A stretch of 64,000 bases of DNA. Origin: RGIG529 sp963929765 (GTDB taxonomy: Bacteria > Bacillota > Clostridia > Oscillospirales > Oscillospiraceae). Shown here in pieces: positions 26,848-35,338 of the stretch. The translations under genes and the position numbers were made by a program. Below the pieces are notes generated by a model. That model had not been told where the DNA came from. It searched no databases and worked only from the letters and a program-made list of their open reading frames with translations. The stretch is from NCBI GenBank assembly GCA_963929765.1, contig CAWVKD010000028.1, positions 8,843 through 72,842 on the forward strand, given 5' to 3'. Positions within the stretch are counted from its first letter, which is position 1. Each line of letters opens with the position of its first letter.

Positions 26848-26893
26848 ACAGAAAAGGAACATGTCCCCATCTGAAGACATGTTCCTTTTGATT
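26848..26893. terminator. Terminator of the sigma/anti-sigma operon
   Basis: A perfect 14-bp inverted repeat (26852-26865 with 26876-26889) has T-rich flanks on both strands. It closes the hydrolase-dusB-sigma-anti-sigma transcription unit. Confidence 0.88.
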
Positions 26894-26906
26894 TACTCTG
26901 GTCCAT

Positions 26907-27338
26907 TTATGGCAACTCACTCTCATAACAAACAAGGCAGAGCTCCGATTCTTCTTCCAGGTCATCTCCTTGTGTACGGTACGTATAAATGATACCATTG
27001 GCATTTAATTCTTCCAAAAACGCCTCTGCTTCTTCTCGTTCCAATATCCTTTCTTCACCAACACCTTGAATGATGAGTATGGCAAAATAGGAGGGCATTT
27101 CAGACGGAGTGGACACAGCTTTTGCTGCACTTTTATCGTCAAAGACAGAATCTAGATAAAACCCGCTTTCTCCTCTATCTCCTTCAAGTATTTTTGCTGT
27201 TTCTGTAACACGTTCTGTCTTGCGTAAGATGGGAGCCTCATAGGCCTCTATACATACAGTTGCATTTGAATTGTCACCTTGCGAGGAAACATTTTCTCCC
27301 CACGCTCCAGCAGGAGGGTCAGACAAAATTCCTAGAAT
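26907..27338 (-). pseudogene. Extracytoplasmic part of the anti-sigma factor, out of frame
   Basis: This frame encodes about 143 residues continuing the protein from 27319-27633. It begins within a membrane segment (ILGILSDPPAGAWGEN) and continues with an extracytoplasmic region ending LCLVCYESELP. There is no ribosome site or convincing start at its head (a TTG at 27359 overlaps the upstream frame). Removing one G from the run of seven at 27339-27345 would join both frames into one protein of about 241 residues with an intact membrane helix. It may be a mutation, a phase-variable site, a programmed frameshift, or a sequence error. Confidence 0.7.
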
Positions 27339-27633
27339 CCCCCCCTCCCATAAGAACAATCAAAAAGACTGCTGCACCCGAAAGAAATTGGCGTACTTTC
27401 TGTGTTTTTTCCTTTACCTGTCTTATTTCTTGCAACACAGTATCAGAAAAACCTGCCGGGGGAGTCGCTTCCAAATAGTACATTACTTTTGATAAACAGG
27501 CCATATCTTGATAAAGGGCTCTGCATTTTGGACATTGCTCTAGATGAGCGACCAGCATATCCGCTTCTTGTGGCAGTAACATTCCATCCAGAAATGGGCT
27601 GATCTGCTCCTCATAATATGAGCAATCTTTCAT
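27319..27633 (-). CDS. Zinc-finger anti-sigma factor, N-terminal part (frameshifted)
   Basis: The 104-residue frame begins with an anti-sigma zinc-finger domain (MKDCSYYEEQISPFLDGML, then HLEQCPKCRALY with the His-Cys-Cys set), then a linker and the first half of a membrane helix (FLSGAAVFLIVLMGGG). After a run of seven G the frame changes and ends at a TGA 19 bp further on. Its start overlaps the sigma gene by four bases. In the intact family the cytoplasmic domain binds the ECF sigma factor and the membrane helix anchors it; here the anchor is cut short unless slippage occurs. Confidence 0.82.
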   Translation of the reverse strand: MKDCSYYEEQISPFLDGMLLPQEADMLVAHLEQCPKCRALYQDMACLSKVMYYLEATPPAGFSDTVLQEIRQVKEKTQKVRQFLSGAAVFLIVLMGGGDSRNFV

Positions 27634-28238
27634 ACAGTTTCTCCCCTTTCTGAATGTTTGGACGGTTTTGCATCGAAAAAGTTCCCATTTTCCAATAAAA
27701 TTTCGCGCAGTTGACGTCTGGCTCTAGCCAATCGAGACTTTACCGTCCCAGACTCCAGTTTTAAAGCCACTCCTATTTCATCGTAAGACAATCCACCCAT
27801 TTCACGCAATAACAATATTTGTCGATGCTCCTCTGAAAGCTGTTGAATCCCTTTCTCTAAAACTCCTCGTATCTCTAACCGCTCCAATTCTGTTTGAGGT
27901 TCCTGCCAATAACTCACTCGATTACTTTGTTTCTCAGTTTGGTCCTCCATAGAACAAGTAATGGCTTTCCGCTTTTTTTCTCTCCGCAGAAAATCGATAC
28001 ACAAATTCGTCGTCAATCGGTAAAGCCAAGTGGAGAAACTACATTCCATTCGAAAAGCAGGCAACCTGCGATATGCCATCAAAAATGCTTCCTGGGCTAA
28101 ATCTTTTGCATCTTCTACGTTTCCAGTCATTCGCAAGGTTAGTGTATATACTTTGGTTTCATTTGCTTTCACCAAGGTACCAAATGCTTCAGTATCCCCC
28201 TTTTTTGCAAGGTGAATAATGTCCTGCTCTTCTAACAT
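27630..28238 (-). CDS. ECF-type RNA polymerase sigma factor (SigW-like)
   Basis: A 202-residue extracytoplasmic-function sigma factor. Region 2 (about 10-95) has DAKDLAQEAFLMAYRRLP and FSTWLYRLTTNLCIDFLRR. Region 4 (about 125-185) has LPxE-type LSEEHRQILLLREMGGLSYDEI and the helix-turn-helix ESGTVKSRLARARRQLR. ATG 28238 has GAGGTGAAATCC upstream; the longer frame reaches into dusB. It is coupled to the anti-sigma gene by a 4-bp overlap and follows dusB by 5 bp, so it is transcribed from an upstream housekeeping promoter. Confidence 0.92.
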   Translation of the reverse strand: MLEEQDIIHLAKKGDTEAFGTLVKANETKVYTLTLRMTGNVEDAKDLAQEAFLMAYRRLPAFRMECSFSTWLYRLTTNLCIDFLRREKKRKAITCSMEDQTEKQSNRVSYWQEPQTELERLEIRGVLEKGIQQLSEEHRQILLLREMGGLSYDEIGVALKLESGTVKSRLARARRQLREILLENGNFFDAKPSKHSERGETV

Positions 28239-28243
28239 GGATT

Positions 28244-29221
28244 TCACCTCAATTCTCGCTTGATCCTTTCCGTGATCCGATAAATATCCTCCATAGATGC
28301 AATTTTGCAAATCTGTTCTTTATAATATCCAGAATATGGTACACCCTTTAAATACCAGGCATAATGTCGTCTTGCTTCCAAACAGGCAATCCGCTCTCCT
28401 TTCTGGGCTGCTGCCAGTTCAAATTGACGCACTGCAACATCTACCCGCTGGCACAAAGGTGGAAGCTGTGGAATCTCTTTCCCTTCAAGTGCTGCTGCTG
28501 CCTGTTGACAAAGCCATGGATTCCCAAATACTCCTCTTGCCACCATAGCCATGTCTGCACCAGTATACTTTAAAATATGGACGGCCTCCTGGCCAGAAAA
28601 AACATCCCCATTGGCAATCACCGGGATAGAAACTGCCTGCTTGACATCTCGGATACAGTTCCAATCTGCTCTTCCAGAATACATTTGTGCTCTAGTTCGA
28701 CCATGGACACAAATAGCGGAAGCACCCGCTGCCTCTACCACTTTGGCCAATTCCACTACATTGAGATTTCCTTTATCCCAACCTCTTCTGGTTTTGACGG
28801 TAACAGGTCTGCCTCCTGCTCCTCGTACCACAGCTTCTACCACTTTGGCCGCCTTATCCAAATCCTTCATCAAAGCGCTACCATCGCCGGCAGACACCAC
28901 TTTTGGCACCGGACACCCCATATTGATATCAATAAAATCTGCACCTGAGTACTCTGCTGCAAGACCTGCAGCCTCTTCCATACATGCAGGGTCGCTCCCA
29001 AAAATCTGAACGGCACTAGGATGCTCTTTTTCTCCTATTGTAAGAAGAGGCAGTGTTTTTTTATCTTGATAGCAAAGTGCTTTGGCACTCACCATTTCCG
29101 TACATGTTAGACCTGCTCCCATCTCCCTGCAAATCGTACGAAAGGCCAGATCAGTCACGCCAGCCATCGGTGCCAACGCCAAACGTGATGGTATTTTTAC
29201 GTTGCCGATCATCACGGACAT
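28244..29221 (-). CDS. dusB: tRNA-dihydrouridine synthase DusB
   Basis: An FMN-dependent enzyme reducing uridine to dihydrouridine in the tRNA D-loop. The 325-residue protein begins IGNVKIPSRLALAPMAGVTD, has the substrate-site Cys in DINMGCPVPKV, the FMN-binding KTRRGWD and VHGRTRAQMYSG motifs, and GNPWLCQQ. GGAGGAGACTAT precedes the ATG. It lies 13 bp after the alpha/beta hydrolase gene. Confidence 0.96.
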   Translation of the reverse strand: MSVMIGNVKIPSRLALAPMAGVTDLAFRTICREMGAGLTCTEMVSAKALCYQDKKTLPLLTIGEKEHPSAVQIFGSDPACMEEAAGLAAEYSGADFIDINMGCPVPKVVSAGDGSALMKDLDKAAKVVEAVVRGAGGRPVTVKTRRGWDKGNLNVVELAKVVEAAGASAICVHGRTRAQMYSGRADWNCIRDVKQAVSIPVIANGDVFSGQEAVHILKYTGADMAMVARGVFGNPWLCQQAAAALEGKEIPQLPPLCQRVDVAVRQFELAAAQKGERIACLEARRHYAWYLKGVPYSGYYKEQICKIASMEDIYRITERIKRELR

Positions 29222-29234
29222 ATAGTCTCCTCCA

Positions 29235-30152
29235 TTATCTCTGTTTTCTTGTCTCCCAATAGCGTTTTAAAAACGAATCCACATGTTCCCAGTAATCCTC
29301 TGGTGCCACCTGTACCGCTTCAGTGTGACCGGCCCCCGGCTGTAAATATAGTTCTTTGGGACCCCCAGCAGCTTCATATAATACACTTGCCATGTAAGAT
29401 GGCACAAAGTCATCATCTGCCCCATGAATGAATAAAATAGGAACATCTGTTCGCTTGATTGCCTCCAGAGGGGCAGCATCTCGAATCCGATAACCCGCTT
29501 TTCTCCATATGGTGGCAGACAGTAAAGGCAACGCACCCATCAGAAACTTCGGAACACGTTGTGCTGCTACAAAAAGAAACTCTTCCCGAGCAGTGGTATA
29601 TCCACAATCTTCTACAACGGCACGCACATTGGATGGCAGCGTTTCTCCTGCTACAAGCATTGCCGTAGCCGCTCCCATAGAGACACCATGAAGTACAATT
29701 TCTGCTTCTGGATCTTGTATTAAAATCCACCGGATCCAACATAAAATATCCAGCCGATCATGAACACCCATTCCAATGTATGTTCCTTCACTTTCCCCAT
29801 GGCCACGCAATGCAGGAAGTAATACAGAATAACCCCGTTCTGCATACGCCCTGCCATATACATTCATCTGTTCCGGATATCCTCTATAGCCATGAATACA
29901 AACAGCCCAACGGTGTCCTTTCCCTATTTGCCTTTTCCAATATCCGCGAAGAAGTAAACCATCATCACTTTTGCACGACACCAGATAGCTACCTGGAATC
30001 TGCTCTTCTCGTTTCAATTCCTCTGTCGTACGCTTCGTTTTCTTATCTACAGCTATGATCTTGCGATATAGACCGCTCCCCAGGCACCAGAGAGAACCGC
30101 CAATCACAGCAGCACCTACTATAGCGCTTACCAAGTATCTTTTCTTGATCAT
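29235..30152 (-). CDS. Membrane-anchored alpha/beta hydrolase
   Basis: A 305-residue serine hydrolase. One N-terminal membrane segment (about residues 6-26) anchors the catalytic domain outside or at the membrane. The oxyanion region is VCIHGYRGYPEQM, the nucleophile elbow GVSMGAA, the acid in LFIHGADDDFVP, and the catalytic His near GAGHTEA. The substrate is unknown; relatives are esterases or lipases. ATG 30152 follows AAAGGACATTAAGA; a TTG at 30170 would overlap that site. First gene of the operon with dusB and the sigma pair. Confidence 0.85.
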   Translation of the reverse strand: MIKKRYLVSAIVGAAVIGGSLWCLGSGLYRKIIAVDKKTKRTTEELKREEQIPGSYLVSCKSDDGLLLRGYWKRQIGKGHRWAVCIHGYRGYPEQMNVYGRAYAERGYSVLLPALRGHGESEGTYIGMGVHDRLDILCWIRWILIQDPEAEIVLHGVSMGAATAMLVAGETLPSNVRAVVEDCGYTTAREEFLFVAAQRVPKFLMGALPLLSATIWRKAGYRIRDAAPLEAIKRTDVPILFIHGADDDFVPSYMASVLYEAAGGPKELYLQPGAGHTEAVQVAPEDYWEHVDSFLKRYWETRKQR

Positions 30153-30184
30153 TCTTAATGTCCTTTCCAAGCACTCGTTGACTC

Positions 30185-30213
30185 AGTATAGCACAAAAGG
30201 CCCTACCCTGCAA
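30185..30213 (-). promoter_or_regulatory. Promoter of the hydrolase-dusB-sigma operon
   Basis: On the - strand TTGCAG (30213-30208), 17-base spacer, TATACT (30190-30185), about 33 bases before the hydrolase start. Confidence 0.75.
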
Positions 30214-30325
30214 CGAAAGGTCTACCTATCATTTGGCCTTTCTCCTTCACTGTTCTGGTTCCGATCCTGTCCTGTTTTAGAGAAAATAGACACGAAAACC
30301 CAGTAACTTTTTAAGGAGGAGTTTT

Positions 30326-31264
30326 TTGTATACTCAAACCATTGCTTGTAATCCCCCTGCCCCTCTTTTCCCTGGCGCAACAGTGGCTCTTCTCTGTCCT
30401 TCCAGTCCAGTCTCCATCAAACGACGGGAAGCTGCTGAAAAAGCAGTACGGGCTTTGGGGCTCAACCCCGTCCTATTTGACAGTGCCTTTGCCTCCCATG
30501 GATATCTGGCAGGATCAGATACCTTGCGTGCTGCCGATCTCAATCGGGCTTTTTCCGATCCTTCCATCGACGGCATTCTAGCACTGCGGGGCGGCTACGG
30601 CGCCCATCGCATTCTTCCCCTGCTGGATTGGGATCAAATAGCCGCCCACCCCAAATATTTTGGCGGCTATAGTGATATTACAGCCTTTCATATCGCACTG
30701 AACCAACGCTGCCATTTGGTGACTTACCACACCATTATGCCAGCTTCCAATTATTGGAGTCCAATTGATTCATACTCAATGAATTATTTAGAACGGGCAT
30801 TGTTTGGCACCCTATCAGGCCCTATTTTCAATCCACCAAATCAGCCACTGCGAACCATCTCCGGCGGTTCTGTATCGGCTCCCCTCTGCGGCGGCAATCT
30901 TTCTGTATTAACTGCCTCTTTGGGAACTCCTTTTCAAATAGAAACAAAAGGCAAAATCCTTTTTTTAGAAGATGTACACGAACCCCATTCCCGAATTGAT
31001 ACCATGCTGACTCAACTACGAAATGCCGGTCTGTTAGAACAATGTGCTGGCATTTTGCTGGGTGCATTCACGGACGAAGCACCTGTACCCCCAACGGAAA
31101 CACTTCCTCTGGAAGAAATCATCCAAGACTTATTACCTAAGAATATTCCCATTTTATCAGGGCTGGCTTGCGGTCATGTTTTGCCGTCTATGTCTCTTCC
31201 CATGGGCGCTATACTTTCGATGGATGCCGATTGCCAAACCCTAGAGCTTTTGGAAAGCAGGTGA
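30326..31264 (+). CDS. LD-carboxypeptidase (peptidase S66 family)
   Basis: A 312-residue S66 serine peptidase that removes terminal D-Ala from murein tetrapeptides in the cytoplasm. The nucleophile S116 is in GGYSDITAFH, the Glu in LFLEDVHEPHSR, and the His in ACGHVLPSMSLPMGA. No signal peptide is present, consistent with a recycling role. The start is TTG 30326, five bases after AAGGAGGA. Its stop overlaps the next gene's GTG start (GTGA), coupling it to a cell-wall peptide hydrolase as in the ykfA-ykfC arrangement of Bacillus. Confidence 0.88.
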   Translation: MYTQTIACNPPAPLFPGATVALLCPSSPVSIKRREAAEKAVRALGLNPVLFDSAFASHGYLAGSDTLRAADLNRAFSDPSIDGILALRGGYGAHRILPLLDWDQIAAHPKYFGGYSDITAFHIALNQRCHLVTYHTIMPASNYWSPIDSYSMNYLERALFGTLSGPIFNPPNQPLRTISGGSVSAPLCGGNLSVLTASLGTPFQIETKGKILFLEDVHEPHSRIDTMLTQLRNAGLLEQCAGILLGAFTDEAPVPPTETLPLEEIIQDLLPKNIPILSGLACGHVLPSMSLPMGAILSMDADCQTLELLESR

Positions 31265-32079
31265 GTTGCATTCAAACTGCAGTTGTTGCCGTTTCTGCCG
31301 CACCTTTGACAAAACTTCCTATTTCTGATGGATCTCTTGCCGACGAGGTTCTTTACGGCATGCAAGTGACCGTTCAAGGACCACCCCAATATGGATTCTA
31401 CCGTATCCGCACTTCGTATGAATACGAAGGCTTTCTCCCTATGGAATCATTGCAAATAGGAGACACCGCTCTTGACTGGATGCGTCGGGAAAAAGCACAA
31501 GTAACTTCTCTCTTCTGTGACATTCTTCCTGCCCCTAAAATACAAAGCCGTCCTCTTATCACTCTTTCGAAAGGCGCTTTGCTTTGTCCTCTGCACACTC
31601 GACTCGATGGTTTTTCCATGGTTTTACTCTGTGACGGTGCCATTGGTTTCTGCCAAACAGAGCACCTCCATCCTCTTATCAAGGATCCATTACCAGAGCC
31701 TCTGTTTCGTCTACAAGTTGTAAAAACTGCTCTTTCCTTTCTTGGAACGCCTTATCGCTGGGGTGGAAAAACACCTTTAGGAATCGACTGTTCTGGACTT
31801 TGTTCTCTGTCTTATTGGTTGTGTGGCAGGATGATCTTCCGAGATGTCCACATTCCCCTTCTTCCTCCTCTGCATGCGATACCTTTGGAAGATGCAAAAC
31901 CAGGTGATCTCTTGTTCTTTCCAGGACATATGGCCCTATATCTAGGTGATGGAAAATTCGTCCATTCAACTGCATTGAAGGGAAACAGCGGTGTTCAGCA
32001 AGGCAGTTTATTTCCTGGTATGCCAGGATTTCGACCCGATCTCGCCCAAACCCTTCTCTGTGTGGGAAGTATTTTTTAA
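31261..32079 (+). CDS. NlpC/P60 family endopeptidase (YkfC-like)
   Basis: A 272-residue protein. Residues 1 to about 135 resemble SH3-like domains and the C-terminal part is NlpC/P60 with the catalytic Cys177 in GIDCSGLC and His223 in GHMALYLGDG. Before it, YRWGGKTPLG is typical. It probably cleaves gamma-D-Glu-diaminopimelate bonds. There is no signal peptide, so with the coupled LD-carboxypeptidase it likely works in cytosolic muropeptide recycling. GTG 31261 overlaps the upstream stop. Confidence 0.88.
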   Translation: MSCIQTAVVAVSAAPLTKLPISDGSLADEVLYGMQVTVQGPPQYGFYRIRTSYEYEGFLPMESLQIGDTALDWMRREKAQVTSLFCDILPAPKIQSRPLITLSKGALLCPLHTRLDGFSMVLLCDGAIGFCQTEHLHPLIKDPLPEPLFRLQVVKTALSFLGTPYRWGGKTPLGIDCSGLCSLSYWLCGRMIFRDVHIPLLPPLHAIPLEDAKPGDLLFFPGHMALYLGDGKFVHSTALKGNSGVQQGSLFPGMPGFRPDLAQTLLCVGSIF

Positions 32080-32080
32080 A

Positions 32081-32114
32081 AAGCGTGTCAGAAGTTTTTC
32101 TGACACGCTTTTCT
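32081..32114. terminator. Bidirectional terminator after the NlpC gene
   Basis: A perfect 13-bp inverted repeat (32081-32093 with 32098-32110) has a 4-base loop, with T run on + and A run on the other side. It also serves the - strand gene ending at 32139. Confidence 0.88.
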
Positions 32115-32138
32115 TAGGCAATTGTTCAGCTATAGAGC

Positions 32139-32840
32139 TCATCTTTTATGTGTTTTTTCGATACTGTTTCGATATTGATTCATGGAAATGGAAAACAACG
32201 CTCCACTAGTGGGCGGTGTATATGTGATGGCATTGGCGCCTGCTTCAATGGTTTCCAATATGCTTTCTTCCGTTGGTCCACCAGTAGCAATAATAGGGAC
32301 TTCTGGAAAAGCTTCCCGAATGGATCGTACAATAGAAGCTGTTTTGGCAGCGCCTGAAACATTGATGATATCCGCACCTGCTTCCAAGCGGCTTTTGACG
32401 TCTTCCGCTTCTGATACAACCGTTACTACCACCGGAATATCCAATTCTCTTTTTAGTCGAATAATCGTCTCATTATCGGTTGGAGAGTTGACTACAACGC
32501 CAAACGCCCCTTCTGACTCTGCATCTGCAGCCAGGCGAATCACGCGTTCTCCTTTGGTTACACCACCCCCAACTCCAGCAAATACCGGCATATCAGCCGC
32601 CAGCATAACTGCTCGCATAATGGCCGGCTGTGGTGTGAATGGGTACACAGCAATAATAGCATCTGTATTGATATTTCGAATGATCGCCACATCCGTCGTA
32701 AAGGCTAATGATTTGATTCGACGTCCGAACACCCGAATACCAGATGCTTTACTGATGCACACGGGTATTTCAATCATGTGATTGCGCAATTGACCATGAT
32801 AGTGGGGCACATGCTTTCCATTTTGATTTTTAGACTCCAT
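32139..32840 (-). CDS. TIM-barrel protein of unknown function
   Basis: A 233-residue beta/alpha-barrel protein. The phosphate-binding style motifs GADIINVSGAAKTASIV and IIATGGPTEESILETIEAGANAITYTPP, and MPVFAGVGGGVTKG, resemble the NanE/indole-glycerol phosphate type barrels; databases often label relatives only as hydrolase or barrel protein. The true reaction is unknown. The start is ATG 32840 (GGAGGG nine bases upstream), with an alternative TTG at 32843. It is a single-gene unit with its own promoter and terminator. Confidence 0.78.
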   Translation of the reverse strand: MESKNQNGKHVPHYHGQLRNHMIEIPVCISKASGIRVFGRRIKSLAFTTDVAIIRNINTDAIIAVYPFTPQPAIMRAVMLAADMPVFAGVGGGVTKGERVIRLAADAESEGAFGVVVNSPTDNETIIRLKRELDIPVVVTVVSEAEDVKSRLEAGADIINVSGAAKTASIVRSIREAFPEVPIIATGGPTEESILETIEAGANAITYTPPTSGALFSISMNQYRNSIEKTHKR

Positions 32841-32941
32841 CAAGCTTTTCCCTCCTATCTATTATCTAAAAAGTAACATTTGCAATTAGTAAAAAATAAT
32901 CTTAGCTCCTTGCAACTACAACTCCTCCCATATATTTTTTG

Positions 32942-32961
32942 ATTATATCACATCTTTGTGA
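32942..32961 (-). promoter_or_regulatory. Extended -10 promoter with an inverted-repeat operator candidate
   Basis: On the - strand TGATATAAT forms an extended -10 (TATAAT at 32947-32942). Immediately upstream lies TCACA-n4-TGTGA (32948-32961), an inverted repeat inside the promoter spacer. It could also influence the divergent ATPase operon. Confidence 0.5.
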
Positions 32962-33035
32962 CAAAAAACAGGTGGTTTTGCACAAATGAAGGGGAAGCCG
33001 TCCTTGATTTTTTTTTTGCTATCCTGTAAAATTTT

Positions 33036-33041
33036 TATAAT
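33036..33041 (+). promoter_or_regulatory. Candidate -10 element of the V-ATPase operon
   Basis: A perfect TATAAT lies 45 bases before the first ATPase gene. The -35 region is T-rich without a good TTGACA match, so an activator or another sigma factor may be needed. Confidence 0.4.
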
Positions 33042-33085
33042 GGGGTGGTTTTTTTACAATTACCTTTTGAAAGGTGGTGAATAAC

Positions 33086-33400
33086 ATGTCTCTCGATGCA
33101 ATTAAGAAAGTCACCGAAATAGAGGAAGCTGCCCATCAATCAAAAACAGCTGCCGAAACTGCCGCCAAAAAAATGATTTCGGATGCGGAGCAAAACGGAA
33201 AGCTTTCTTTAGAAATCGCCCGCACAGAAGCAGAAGCTGTGGTCAAAGAATGGATGACCCAGGCAGAACAGCAAGCAGCTGCAGAAGCAGAAAAAGACAT
33301 TGTCGAAGCAAAGCACTCTTGTGAACAGATGCGGAACACAGCTTCCGCTCGGTTAGACGACGCTGTCGCTTGGATTGTAAGAAGGGTCGTGAATGTCTGA
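33086..33400 (+). CDS. V-type ATPase peripheral stalk subunit (G/H-like)
   Basis: A 104-residue, almost fully helical protein rich in Ala, Glu and Lys (KKVTEIEEAAHQSKTAAETAAKKM), which matches the coiled peripheral stalk subunit that pairs with subunit E. It is first in the operon, the position of ntpF in Enterococcus. ATG 33086 follows AGGTGGTGAATAAC. The end overlaps the subunit I start in a TGATG junction. The assignment rests on position, length and coil character, as sequence signals are weak. Confidence 0.82.
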   Translation: MSLDAIKKVTEIEEAAHQSKTAAETAAKKMISDAEQNGKLSLEIARTEAEAVVKEWMTQAEQQAAAEAEKDIVEAKHSCEQMRNTASARLDDAVAWIVRRVVNV

Positions 33401-35337
33401 TGTCAATTGTTAAAATGAAACGTTTCCGATTGATTGGTTTAGAAGCAGAACAAGAATCATTGCTTCAAGCTCTTCTTCACATCGGCTGTGTAGAAATCAG
33501 TCAACCAACCGAAAAGTTGGCTGATCCTGAATGGGGTGCACTGTTGCGCCCAGACGATGCAGCATTGCAGGATATTCGAGAACAAGCAAACAATGTTAAA
33601 ACTGCACTGGCAGCACTTGACAAATACGCACCTGTGAAATCTGGCCTGTTTGAAAAACGGAAAAGTATCTCAGAAGGAGAATTTTTAAGCCGTGCTGCAT
33701 TGGAATCTGCTTTAGGAAAAGCATCTGAAATCAACGGACACATTGCAGAAATTGGTCTTTTATACGGGCAAGAAAACCGTCTTGAATCTTTGCGCTCTAG
33801 CTTCTCCCCTTGGACATCGTTGGATATTTCGCTGGAAACTACGTCCACTGCCCATACTCATATTGCATTCGGGGTTTGCCCATCAGACGTCAATATATTG
33901 CAGTTGCAAGAAAAATTGGCACAGACATCGCCAAGTAGTGCTCTATTTTTGGCGCACACAGACCGTGACCAGCATTATTTACTTTTTATCTGCCATTTGT
34001 CAGAACTAGATGCTGGAAATGAAATCCTAAAGCAAAGCGCATTTAGTCGTGTCACATTTCAAGATGTCCACGGCACTGCAAAAGAGAGTATTGCTGTCTT
34101 GGATCAACAACTGGACCAATTAGCTGCGCAACGAAGAATCCATGAAGAAGCAGTTCGAGGATATCAAAATTGCCGGGAGGATTTGAAAATCTGTTCTGAT
34201 CGGATTGCGCAAGAGCTTTCCAAGGAGGCGGCAAAGGAGAATTTACTTACCAATGGTACCATTTTCTTTGCTGAAGGTTGGATCCCAGCCGAAGCCGAAG
34301 AAGCATTTGCTAAGACCATTTTCCCCTTCACTTGTGCATGCGAAACCTCTGATCCTGTGGAGGGAGAAAAACCTCCTACGCTTCTAAAGAATACGAAGCT
34401 GGTCTCTTCTGTCAACAGCATTACGGAAATGTACAGTCTTCCCGCTTATGACAGCGTGGATCCCAATCCGCTGATGTTTCCTTTTTATGTCATGTTTTTT
34501 GGCATGATGTATGCAGATGTAGCATATGGTCTGATTTTGTTTCTTCTCTCCCATATTATCATCAAAAAGTACCACCCCAAAGGTGGTGTAGGCGAGCTTT
34601 TAAAGCTCGCTCGGGTCTGTGGTGTTACTACCATATTCTGGGGCGCTCTATCTGGAAGTTTCTTTGCCGACGTCATTTCTGTTGTGGCAGAATCTTTCTT
34701 TGGAACCGAAAACTTTTCACTCTATATTCCAGTACTCAATCCCGTGGAAAACCCGCTCCCTGTACTTTATCTTTCCTTGGTTCTGGGCATCATCCAAATC
34801 ATTTTTGGGATGGGCATCAAAGCATATATGCTCATTCGAGATGGACATATTTTAGATGCCATTTTTGACGTAGGAAGTTGGTGGGTGGTTTTTGCCGGCA
34901 TTGCGGTAGCAGCATTGACTGGGAATTTTGTCGTCTGTCTGATTGGTGTTGCTATGTTGATTTTGACACAAGGTCGAAAAAGCCCCTCTTTCTTTGGAAA
35001 AATCGGTGGCGGCATTGCCAGTCTCTATGATATCACCTCTTATTTAGGTGACATCCTCTCCTATTCCCGGCTGATGGCTCTGATGCTGGCAAGTTCTGTT
35101 ATCGGTAGCTTGGTCAATATTTTAGGTGCATTGGCTGGTAATGTTTTGGTATTTATCCCCATCTTTGTAATCGGGCACGCATTTAATATGGGTATCAATG
35201 TAATTGGCACCTATGTCCACGCTGCTAGATTGCAATATTTAGAGTTTTTTGGTAAATTTTATCGAGAAGGCGGTACGCCTTTCCGTCCATTGACCTACCA
35301 TACAAACTATGTAGACATTATGAAGGAGGAACAATAG
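33400..35337 (+). CDS. ntpI: V-type ATP synthase subunit I
   Basis: The 645-residue a-like subunit provides the ion half-channels and anchors the peripheral stalks. The N-terminal half is soluble and coiled (about 1-330). The C-terminal half has seven or eight membrane helices, with conserved NPLMFPFYVMFFGMMYADVAYG and YLGDILSYSRLMALMLASSV, the latter carrying the functional Arg. ATG 33400 overlaps the previous stop. The ion specificity is inferred from subunit K rather than from this gene. Confidence 0.95.
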   Translation: MSIVKMKRFRLIGLEAEQESLLQALLHIGCVEISQPTEKLADPEWGALLRPDDAALQDIREQANNVKTALAALDKYAPVKSGLFEKRKSISEGEFLSRAALESALGKASEINGHIAEIGLLYGQENRLESLRSSFSPWTSLDISLETTSTAHTHIAFGVCPSDVNILQLQEKLAQTSPSSALFLAHTDRDQHYLLFICHLSELDAGNEILKQSAFSRVTFQDVHGTAKESIAVLDQQLDQLAAQRRIHEEAVRGYQNCREDLKICSDRIAQELSKEAAKENLLTNGTIFFAEGWIPAEAEEAFAKTIFPFTCACETSDPVEGEKPPTLLKNTKLVSSVNSITEMYSLPAYDSVDPNPLMFPFYVMFFGMMYADVAYGLILFLLSHIIIKKYHPKGGVGELLKLARVCGVTTIFWGALSGSFFADVISVVAESFFGTENFSLYIPVLNPVENPLPVLYLSLVLGIIQIIFGMGIKAYMLIRDGHILDAIFDVGSWWVVFAGIAVAALTGNFVVCLIGVAMLILTQGRKSPSFFGKIGGGIASLYDITSYLGDILSYSRLMALMLASSVIGSLVNILGALAGNVLVFIPIFVIGHAFNMGINVIGTYVHAARLQYLEFFGKFYREGGTPFRPLTYHTNYVDIMKEEQ

Positions 35338-35338
35338 C

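Noticed and set aside
28551..29009. Open + strand frame of 152 codons within dusB
   Set aside because: Antisense to the strongly conserved dusB; no ribosome site.
32182..32781. Open + strand frame of 199 codons opposite the TIM-barrel gene
   Set aside because: It is the shadow of a well-supported - strand gene, has no good ribosome site and low-complexity composition.
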